64,000 bases of DNA, from positions 1 through 64,000 of the forward strand of contig JAJNNY010000057.1 in assembly GCA_022453515.1 (NCBI GenBank). Direction: 5' to 3'. Both the position numbers and the translations under genes were made by a program. The notes below the pieces were generated by a model that worked only from the letters and a program-made list of their open reading frames with translations, was not told the DNA's origin and did no database searches. Position 1 is the stretch's first letter; each line of letters begins with the position of its first letter. Shown here one piece after another: positions 54,680-64,000 of the stretch. This stretch comes from Astrocystis sublimbata (Eukaryota; Ascomycota; Sordariomycetes; Xylariales; Xylariaceae).

Positions 54680-56576
54680 GCAATTTATCTTTTGCTGGTT
54701 TGTCATCTTGTGAGTCCATCCAGATCCAGTTCTTTTGCTGGTTGAGGAGAAACCCATCTCTTTTTAAGCTGGCTACATGTGTCTAGAAGACCAGTAAAGT
54801 AGTCTATGTTTATATTTTGCTATATAAATTGCTATCTGCTGTGTGAACTATAGCTGCATGTGTTATTTGTCCATTTTTTGCTTGGAAGCAACTACTTCCA
54901 AGTTGTTTGGGCACACAGTCCTCTTAGAGGCACTGTTCTATTCTATTCTTCCATGTAATCAGTACAAGATCTCACAGCTTGAATCACATCCCCACTCAAG
55001 CTAGGTAAGTACAGTAGGAGACAGGTATGTCTAGTCGCACTGTATTTGGTAGAATAGCATCATAGACTCTCGAACAGCCAATGAAGAATCATAGAATTAG
55101 TCTCTTTTTACCTACCTAGGCACCTACCCACTTCGGTAGTTATCTTTTAGACGGAGCTGTTACTTTTTCTTCTCCAAGAACCAAGGCAACTTCCGTAAGC
55201 TGTGCAGCTACTAATTTCCCATTGTACATGCCTTCATTTACCTTGATAGTTAGTCATTTTCACAAGGGAGGTAGGTGAGTGGTAACATGGTATAAGCACC
55301 ATGTTGGGGTATAGAGAGTTGAGATCTGTGCCTCAATGCGATCTATAGAGCGGCACGGTTCCATTGGATTTGCATGCATCCCATAACCAGTGCAAAGGTT
55401 CACGAGCAGATTGTCGAAGGTTGTGTTGGTAAGGTAAGTATCTAATTATAAGACTGAGTGAGTCCTGATAATGGCGGAGCTGAAGATCCGGGTAGCGGCA
55501 CAAGCTTGCCGATAAAGACTAGTAGCACCACTCACCCCAGATGCCCAGGCCAACTCCCCAGGCCTGTCCAGGAATTGCCATAACGACAACCTTGGTGCTT
55601 GGCGCTATAAGCCCCGTATAAATCTTGGCACCATGAATTCTGCAGGTGTATTTGTCTGTAAGAGTAAGTATTACATACAGGCTGGGCGGGTAACTGCCTA
55701 CATGGTAATTGCGAACGATAATGAGCTCGCCTGCCGTGAGCTACAACACTCGCTACCATGGATACCAAACGCGCCGTTTAGTAGCCAAGGATCAAGGTTG
55801 TACCATTAGGTAGGCTATTGCCCTACCGGCCGAAGTGTCGCTAAGCCAAAGCAGGGCAGGATAACGTCTGCCTGAGTGAGTCTCGACCCCTCCATCAGGT
55901 TGGACTCTTCTCCATGGAAACTTGCACCTCCCAATAGCCCTACCCAAATTGCTGGTCCTTAATTCCCTGCCACCAAGATGCTTGATTGGGCATCTTGGGG
56001 GAATGGGCTGGATGTCCCTGCCATGATTGGCTTGACAAACCGCCAGCAGGTGAATGGTGAGATCATGGCGCATGGCGCACCTACAGTATCGAGCCTATCT
56101 CGCCCATGGCCCGACTTACATGGCATAACGCCTCAAGAGCCTGTTGCCCGGCCCGTCTACTCGTACCTAACAGCAACATGGTCTAACAACAAACCTACCT
56201 TACCCTACTGCAGTGTAATATCACTTTCTACCTGTCATCCTGTCTACCTCCCTAACAGCCATTGGTCGAAAACAGCACCTTGGAGTATTACCTAGCAGTC
56301 CCTGCAATACATACCAACCTGGAATCCTTCTGAGAATCTCATCTTGCCTCGCGCGTTACCTGCCTGCCTTGTTCTTCCCTCCTCCCATTACTTCACTGCA
56401 TACTATTCTGTGGGGGCAGACTTGCCCAAGACTTGATGAGCGCAATATTCTCGAACCGACACTAGGCGGGCAACCAAGGTTCTGAGTACAAGCAGACGGA
56501 GTTCATATGCGATCCGGCGCATTGGGTCGCGCATTTATGCTTCACACCGGCAGCTGTCGGTGACCTCGCCATAGCC
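54680..56576. other. Intergenic region
   Basis: 1.9 kb between the tRNA and the glycosyltransferase-like gene. Contains CTACCTAGGCACCTACC (55113-55130) and other TAGGTA motifs. Small frames (55532-55768, 55792-56073) lack support. Confidence 0.55.
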
Positions 56577-58083
56577 ATGCTACGTACAAGGCTTCCACGT
56601 ATCTACCAGGTAGCGGTTCTGTTTGTCATCCTTCTGTTTATCTTCCTGGCATCTCGCAACAACACAGTCAAAGAGTCCATTTCCAAGCTCAACGTCGGCT
56701 CTGTCATCACTGGCGACACCAGCGACGAGAAAAAGCCAATCCTAACTCCCAAGTTCAAGCCAACACCCACATACATCCCCCCTCCGATAACAGACCCTTT
56801 CCCGCTTCTGGCGACAGCAACACCCCCGCCCATCCCGTCTCACAATGTGCCAGAGAAGGACGGGTGGAAGAAGTATGGCGTGCCGGTCGCTCCGCCCCTG
56901 ATCATCGGCTTTACCCGCACTTGGCCCATGCTACTGCAGACAGTTGTGTCGTACATCACTGCAGGATGGCCGCCCGAGCAGATCTATGTCGTTGAGAACA
57001 CGGGCATGCAGCAGGCCAATACGCGCGGTCAATTAAGCCTGCAGCACCCTTGGTTTCTCGATCACAAGGCGCTCAAGAAGCTCGGCGTCAACATCGTGCA
57101 GACACCCGTGCTGCTGACCTTTGCGCAGCTCCAAAACTTTTATCTCTCCATGTCTTATACCCACGACTGGCCTTATTATTTCTGGAGTCACAGTAAGTGT
57201 CATCCCCTGATTGACGAGTGAGGCACCATTATCCGACGAGTCTCTGATGACTGTTCATACATTGATGAATAGATTCAGAGTTCCTGTAGTATCTGAGATG
57301 AGTGTGCTAATATCGAAATCTTTAGTGGACGTTCTTGCTTTAGGTCATGAAAACGGCTACGAGAATCTGACCGCTCGCGCTGGTGAGCCCGGCTACAAGA
57401 GTCTTTACACTCTCGCGCTCGAGGAGCTCAACCACACCATTACCACCGACGACAGATGGGGTCTGCGATTCTTCGCCTACGATCACCTCACGCTGCAGAA
57501 CCCGCGCGCGATCGAGGACATCGGTGGCTGGGACACGCTGATCCCATACTACGTCACCGACTGCGATACCTACACCCGTCTGGCCATGAAGGAATGGTCG
57601 CAGAAGGACGCCAACTGCGGCGTCATCACTGACACCTCGGTTGCGCTGGACGACCTCCTCGCGCTGTACCGCGACCCCACCATCACGCCCAAATTCACCG
57701 ACCCGAACCCCCCACCGCCGCCCGAAGCCGAGAAGAAGGAGAAGCGTAACATCCAAGCAAGAGAGGAGGGCGAGGGGGAGAAAGAGAAGCCGCTGGACAT
57801 GAATGATCCTCTGGATTACTGGAAGGAACTGCTCCGCGTGGCCGACACCATGTTCCATTACAAGCACGGCGATCGCGGGCGCAACACGTGGCAGTCGGGC
57901 CAACATGGCGGGCAGGGCGAGATGTTCTACTACGACAGCGCGGGCTTCTCCGAGGCCCTCGAGGTCCTGACGGAGGCGGGCAAGGAAGTCTATCGCCGCA
58001 AGTGGGGACACCAGGACTGCAACCTCATCGATGGCGCCGGACTGAAATTCGAGGATCAGTGGCGCGTTGAGAAGGACTTCTAG
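56577..58083 (+). CDS. Type II membrane glycosyltransferase-like protein
   Basis: Exons 56577-57192 and 57326-58083 (133-nt intron) encode 457 residues. A short basic N-terminus, a signal anchor (VAVLFVILLFIFLA, about 13-26) and a Pro/Thr-rich stem (55-90) precede the lumenal domain: a topology of Golgi glycosyltransferases. The globular part has PLIIGFTRTWPMLLQTVVSY, YVVENTGMQ, and just across the splice WSHMDVLALG, where SHMD may stand for the DxD-like nucleotide-sugar site. YYVTDCDTY follows in the second half, then an acidic Pro-rich insertion (PPPPPEAEKKEK) and HQDCNLIDG near the end. Family members are widespread in Pezizomycotina with no tested activity known to me. Likely GT-A fold in the Golgi. 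Confidence 0.78.
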
Positions 58084-59256
58084 TGGTGAAGGACCGGGGC
58101 CGCTTACTCGATATTTCAGCACTCGCCGAATTCCGCAAAGTACTGTGAGAATGGGCAGATACGCCTGTTACGACATCATCAGATCGTATACCGATTCGAC
58201 TACTCCTTAGGTTCATCAGTCTTTTGAAAAAAGGCGTCGAAAAGCAAATATGCATAGACGGAAAACATTTTCATAGGAAGCGTTAGTGTATGCGCGTGGC
58301 GCATTTGGGCGGTATCACGGGATAGATTTCATCCCTCATGGCCACCGCCCCGACGCGATCAACAATGAGATACGAAGGACGTCATGAGGCGTCGATCAGC
58401 TTTGATCCACGCTTAATCCGGTGCGGACGAATAGATAATTTGCAATAAGCGCGTTTTGAGCTACTTTCTAATAAAAAAAAGATAATTCCAACCGTTTTCA
58501 GCTCGAGTGAAAATTCTCAGGGTGCGTAAACAGGTCAACATCGACGCAAGCGCAATGCAAGGAGCGAATGGTGTTCTGGATTCGGCATCGTGGTGCTGCG
58601 GGCCGGGCTGAACGCCAGGCGCTACAGGGAGCAAATACCGCGTGCTTGCATCGCTAGCACCAGGGGCCTAACCTCATGCAAATGCCGTACATGAGATCGC
58701 CTGCCTTAGCTTGACGGTACAGCGTTAAGTACAGTACAGTACCTTGGCGGAGGTCGTGGTAGGTGGTGGTCAATCAATATTGTTGAATTAATTACTCGAG
58801 GACGTGGGTGGCTTGGAAGTTGTCTTGAAAAAAGGCTACATAATCCCATCCCTCCTGTTCTGGCAGAAGCAATCGATTGATTGATTGATTGATTGAAATT
58901 GGTTTTTTAGAATGATAATGACGATGAGGAGAATCGGGGCTTTGAAGACCAAATCCGAGTTTTCTCACCTCCCGAGTCCGAATCGGGGACAACACAGTTC
59001 GGGGTCGGGCATCGCTTCGGACGGAGAGTGGATTGACTGACTGACAATTGAACGGCCCCCCCTGCTGCAGGCAGAGGCACAGTCACGACGACTATTTCAG
59101 AGCTCTTGGGCTGCAGGATATTTAACTCTGATTATCATGAGGTCATGGTAATGGGAATATTGGTTAAGATAAAATAATAGATTTCATTTTCTAACTTGTT
59201 TAATTATTTTGTCTTTGTTTTTGTTTTTTTCCGAAAAGAAGGAGAAGAACGTCACA
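58084..59256. other. Intergenic region
   Basis: Contains an ATTG tetranucleotide run (58875-58898), GTACAGTACAGTACC (58729-58743) and the AT-rich leader of the next gene. No gene seen. Confidence 0.55.
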
Positions 59257-61323
59257 ATGGAGGTCCTCGCCGTCAGCACCTCGACGCCCCGAACCCACAC
59301 CATCGCCGGCCGGCAGCTCAAGACGGCCATCGTGCGCGACGCCTTGACGAACCCGACCGATTACATCGAGCTGGACGCGACGGGCGTCGTGGGCAACCAG
59401 CCCATGGTCCACGACGGGCCCGTCTATGTCTTCTTTGCCGAGCACTATGATTACTGGTGCGGGGAGCTCGGGGTTGAGAGGGAGGCGTGGGGGTGGTGTC
59501 ATTGGGGGGAGAATATCACGCGTGAGTTTGTTGCTTTCCTTTTTTAATGAAACCAGGATGAGTTGTTTCTGAGTTGCTTGTTTGTTTGATAAAGATGGTG
59601 TGTGAAGTTGTTTTGGGTTTGATCGATGCGTGTTTATTTGGATCTTTCGTCTATTGCTTGGGTACTGAATGAATGAAGGCTGAAATTGTTACTGTTTAGT
59701 CCGATTCAAAGATAAAGTGCAACTTGAGGACGAGATACATGTTGGAGACGTATGGAAGATAGGGAGGACGGTCAGACTGCAAGTCTGGTGAGTATCTTCA
59801 AAAGCTGTACTATTCGGCCGAGCACAAGAAACAGACTATACGTCTGTGATCTTGTCACTCCCCTTCTCTCGCCCTCTCTCTTACACGGATATCACACACA
59901 CACATACATGCACACGTTGCAACTGCTGACCTCCAACATCTAAAGCGGTGCCCGAATCCCATGCTCAAAGCTCGCATGGCGATGTGGTCAAAAAGACACA
60001 TGGCTCCAGGCCCTCTCCAACAGCGGCCGTCTCGGCGCATACCTACAAGTCCTGACCGGCGGCCGCGTATATCCCGGCGACGAGGTGTCCTACGAGAGCT
60101 TCTCCGGCGACCCGTTAGACATCGCCAGCATATCGCAGCTTGCCTACGACAACTCGCTCAAGACGCGAGACACGATCAACCTGCTGCTCAACCACGGCTT
60201 GCTCATGCGCATGAACAAATTCATGCTCGGCAGCAAGGCAGCGACGATGCAAGACAAGGAAAGAGAAGGCCGTCACGCGTGGAAAGGGTTCCGCGATCTG
60301 CGCGTGCAAAAAGTCGTCGACGAGGGAGGCGGTATCAAGTCCTTCTATCTCGAAGCGGCAGACGGAAAACTGCTGGCTAATTACCTGCCGGGCCAGTTTC
60401 TGACCGTGCGCCTGCCCGACGACACGACGCGCAGCTGGACCATCTCGGACTGGGTCGACGACGACGGGCCGCGATACTACCGCCTTAGCATCAAGAAAGC
60501 GGGCTCCGGCTCGAGCTGGATGCACGCGCACTGCGCCGCAGGCACCATCTTGCCGGCGCGCTCGCCCATGGGCCGCTTCACGCTCGACCGCACCTCGCGG
60601 CTGCGCCCCATCTACATCTCCGCTGGCATCGGCATCACGCCCATGCTCGCCATGATGAAGTCGCACGACACCCACATGAACATGCAGCTGCAGCCCGCCG
60701 TGTGGATCCACGTCGCGCGCGACGGCGAGAACCTGCCTTTCCAAGACGAGATACCTAGGTTTGAAAACAGGCAATTCACCAAGGCCGTGTTCTTCACGAA
60801 ACCGCGGCCGGGGAAAGATGTCTTGGGCGTCAACTACGATCGTCCGGGCCGGCCGGACAGAGAAGCCATGAAGGACATCGTCGGACGGTCCTTCGGCTGG
60901 GCGCCCCTCGGCGCCAGCGAGATGGTGATGGAGGGGACGTTTTCCATGGCCTCGATCTGCGGGCCGCCTGAGTTCGAGGCCGCTATGAAGGACTATCTGA
61001 CGGAGCTCGGGTTCGCGCCGCCGCAGATCCGCAGCGAGTCCTTCTCTGCCTCGGGCACGGTCCTCGGCGACCTCAAGAAGGCGACGGTGCGCTTCACCAA
61101 GTCGAAGAAGACGGCGACGTGGAAGAAGGAAGAGCCGGTGACGCTGCTCGAGCTCGCGGAGCAGATGGGCCTCACGCCCGATTATGGGTGTCGCGCCGGT
61201 GCGTGCGGGAGCTGTGCCGTGAAGCTGGGCTGCGGCGCCGTCTCGGGCGGGTTGCAGGCTGATGGCACGGTGCTGACTTGCTCGGCTATGCCTGCGAGTG
61301 AGGAGATTGAACTGGAGATATAG
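59257..61323 (+). CDS. MOSC / flavin reductase / 2Fe-2S ferredoxin fusion oxidoreductase
   Basis: Exons 59257-59521, 59700-59787 and 59946-61323; 576 residues. The start is the ATG in CACAATGG; an upstream TTG in frame is not used. Domain order: MOSC (about 1-170, with GARIPCSKLAW and Cys124), a linker helix, then a ferredoxin-reductase-like part (about 229-480) with LPGQFLTVRL, the flavin motif RSWTIS and the NAD motif ISAGIGITPMLAM, then a plant-type 2Fe-2S domain with ligands C533, C538, C541 and C563. This resembles phthalate-dioxygenase-reductase modules joined to a YiiM-like MOSC. It should pass electrons from NAD(P)H via flavin and the iron-sulfur centre to an acceptor or to a MOSC-bound substrate; N-hydroxylated compounds are reduced by some MOSC systems. 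Intron 2 ends in AAG. Confidence 0.9.
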
Positions 61324-64000
61324 GGCCATTGTTGCATGATAATTGCATGATACGCCTGGCGAGTGTATATAGAGACTTCATTTCATCGTTGATACAGTTC
61401 TGATACCTAAAACGTAGAATTCAGCTCCGTAATAGACATGGAATCCCACTTCAAACATGAACGAGATGAGGCGTCATCAGTAAAGCGATTTCTAAGCTTT
61501 ACATGCTGGTCTCATTATGTGTCATCGGTTTGAAAGTAGATACCTTCGCCACCCTCGAACACGAAGTCTGAGCTATACCTCACAACGCATACACATAATG
61601 TGACCTCCAATCGCGGGTTTTCTTGCAACACCAAAGCATGTGCTTCGGTGATTTGGAATTGTCTTCACACGGGACTCGCCGTCACCATTTGAGCAAGATG
61701 AGAGCTTCGGGTGCCTTGGAGGCCGGGTGCAATCGCATTGTTCAGAACCCTTTTGCTCGGCCTATGGATGTTACGGGAAGGTCTGTTCCTTGATATCCTA
61801 GAGTTAAATCAGCACTGATGAATATAGCTTCATGAGTCATGATACATGTCGACTCACCTCATGCGGAACAGGTCCCCGGCGAACGCCCATGAACAATGAT
61901 GGGGAAAGAAGCACAGTCACACGGCGTTATACCGGTGAATATTTGGTAGATCTTGCCCGCCGCCTCACTTTTGATCTACGACACGAGCCCGAGTTTATGC
62001 CCATCACGTTATGATTCGACTGCGCGTTCCAAGGCTGATGCCGACGCTGTCTTGGTCTTCTCCGCACCCTGTCACGCCTGTCTCGGTACTTCCTGCAAAC
62101 AGGAGGATCGTGCAGCAGAGGGGGAGGATAGCCACGGACCACGTTCTGAACCCTACTGTTCTGGGAGGGGTCTCTCTCGCGTCATGACGGGCCAGTGCAG
62201 CAATCAGCGATCACAGCAGGCATCGTGGTCTCGATTGCATGGGTAATTCGCCCACTAATTGATAAGGGTCAGTAGTAAGGAACCGAACACACCGAAGCCA
62301 TCAGCCCAGAGAGGCACGGACAACCCGATGTCGTGGGTAGGAAGGAAGGAAGCAAGGCATGAGCAATAGCTCTCGTTTCTCACACACTTTTGGCTTTGGT
62401 CACAATTGTTTGAAGAGCCATAGCTACACGATGCATTCATTCCGCGGAGCATATAGTCAATGGCAACCCAGTCCTGGCATTTGGGTACCGTTCAGGGGGT
62501 ATTTCGGGGGTTCTTACAGCTATAGTACCTGGACTTGTGACCTAAATGTCAATGCTATGATCATCAGCTAGGGCTTATCCTCGGCCAGAACAGAACCAGA
62601 ATTTCTGCCAGAACTTAAACTAACCTAGCCCAGCCCAGCCCAGCTCGCCAGGGCCTGTCAAACACGTGGTGAGCCCTTCGGCTGAGTCCGTGTCAATGTT
62701 TCGGCAGTACGGCACGCAGATGATGGGGCGGGGCCTACATGCCTATCAGGGCAGCCAAGCCTTGGGGCCAAGCCCGCGTTAATAAGAAAGCAAAGAGAAA
62801 CTTTTGCCAGGTACAGTACGCTATGTTTCCGAAGTGTCGAGCTTACGGCCTAACACCACTGATAGGTCGCTCGCTTACTTACAAGATAGCCTGAGAGGAG
62901 AGGAGACCGTCTGGCCTGACACAATTCGGCTCGTGCCCAGCACAGGGTGAGGGTTATCCGAACTGTGACGACATGCGAGGCACGTAGCAGCGAAGGGAGG
63001 CCGTTTCGAGCCCTATATTGTTGCCAAGTAGCGTGGCAGTCACATGTGTGACGTGTTACCTATGAATAGCCATCTCCTGATACGCTAGCTCACTTCGGGC
63101 TCGCGAGGTATTTTTTCGTTTTTCTTAACTGCATAATTCGATCCAAACTCCCCCCTACATTCATCGACCGAATACTCCCGATCCCGAGTCCCTGGTTTTG
63201 CTGAGATAACTCCCGACCCTGCGGTTTGTCATGCTTAGAGGCGAAAGAGGCGAGAGGGATGCGAAAGAAAGGGAACACTAAAGAATTTAAGATTAGAAGA
63301 GAGAAAACTCGACTCGTAGAAGCCGTCGAGTCGCTGGCCATTACCGCAAGCAGGTAGCGTAGTGGACATCCTGTAACGACGGCTCCGGGCACTAGAAATT
63401 CTAGAAGGGTGCGCACATCGTTATTAGGCAATGGTAGCGGCAGACTAGATCGGGGTGCCATACCGGCGGGATTAATCGAAGCATCGAGTCATGACAATGA
63501 AGCAATGTTGCATGCCTTCATGCTTTGGAGTATGTATGAAATCCGGCTGGCTCTACCTGTAACGCCTCCACACGTGGAGCAGCAGATGCAGGAACAGCAT
63601 ATACCATGGCCCGGTATATGTATGCGCCTGTATAATTCGCTCCCAACGGCAGTCAGTCGTTGAACGACAACCTTATCAGTGCCTTACGGAATGCAACTCT
63701 GCAAGGTATCTCGCAACGTTGTACAGCAAGGGATCTTCTATCCTTACGTAGGTATTTTGTTTCATGCACAGTGTCGAGTAGCTTTACATTTTCCTAATAC
63801 GGCCAGATTGATCCCCAGGATCTCCGGATTGCTCCCTGCTGTGTATATCGCGGTGGCCATATCATATGCTGTTAAAACGTGCAGTTTGCCGCAATGTCTC
63901 TGCTCGGGCGTTACTGTTCATGCTATTCCCAACGCAATGACCCGTCGATAGGGGCCGCCGAGTGGCCATCATCGCAACTCCTGTCGTGCAGCAAGCTACC
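61324..64000. other. Terminal region, no supported gene
   Basis: 2.7 kb with only short frames (longest 123 codons, 63090-63461 minus) and no recognisable domains, tRNAs or rRNAs. Contains CCCAGCCCAGCCCAGC (62628-62642). A gene extending beyond the window cannot be excluded. Confidence 0.5.

Noticed and set aside
60115..61329. 404-codon minus-strand open frame
   Set aside because: It is the antisense shadow of exon 3 of the MOSC fusion protein, caused by strong GC3 bias; its sequence is Arg/His/Ala-rich with no domain.
63090..63461. 123-codon minus-strand frame near the right end
   Set aside because: No recognised motif and no supporting promoter or splice signals; may be chance.
1..64000. 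CRISPR arrays, bacterial operons, rRNA genes
   Set aside because: None present; spliced genes and fungal families throughout make prokaryotic features implausible.

Overview
The window is nuclear DNA of a filamentous ascomycete (Pezizomycotina, most likely a Sordariomycete). The signs are short GT-AG introns of about 55-140 nt with CTRAC branch sites, lineage-typical genes (HET-domain, DUF6536 and DUF3176-type membrane proteins, a CYP52-clan-like P450, a KDSR-like SDR), an intron-containing tRNA-Ile, and transposon copies whose decay is dominated by C-to-T and G-to-A changes, as expected of repeat-induced point mutation (RIP). Exon structures were built by eye from reading frames, splice consensus and family memory. 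No alignment or search was run.

Layout. 1-1.8 kb: a RIP-decayed Fot1/pogo-type DNA transposon with exact inverted repeats and TA duplication, 15 bp past the stop of an unknown 172-aa gene. 4.3-6.0 kb: a fungal multi-pass membrane protein. 6.8-13 kb: a housekeeping block (spliceosome-disassembly G-patch protein Tfp11/Ntr1, GINS subunit Psf3, mitochondrial Mn-SOD). 13-17 kb: a repeat-rich strip with 18-bp repeats, a mutated U6 snRNA-like segment, and a DUF3176 gene broken by a solo LTR with a perfect 5-bp target duplication. 18-26.5 kb: an accessory block with a seven-exon FAD oxidase, a small secreted cysteine protein, a DUF6536 membrane protein, a KDSR-like SDR and, 14 bp after its stop, a frameshifted acyl-carrier-protein relic of a polyketide synthase. 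26.5-31.5 kb: a gene-free stretch before a 130-aa conserved-looking gene. 32.5-39.3 kb: a SET methyltransferase, a protein made of three CCKCGG zinc modules, a small secreted protein, and a HET protein with two identical-spacing C-x4-C-x5-H-x3-H modules ahead of the HET domain. 39.3-48.2 kb: a gene desert, with a TATA box about 1.6 kb before a His-rich low-complexity protein. 51-61 kb: a P450, tRNA-Ile(AAU), a type II membrane glycosyltransferase-like protein, and a MOSC/flavin-reductase/2Fe-2S fusion. 61.3-64 kb holds no gene I can support.

The genes do not form one pathway. The clearest functional grouping is 18-26.5 kb, which looks like a decayed specialised-metabolism neighbourhood. The 32.5-39.3 kb block combines a self/non-self-type HET protein, a secreted protein and two unusual zinc-binding architectures; these zinc modules are the best candidates for undescribed biology in the window.
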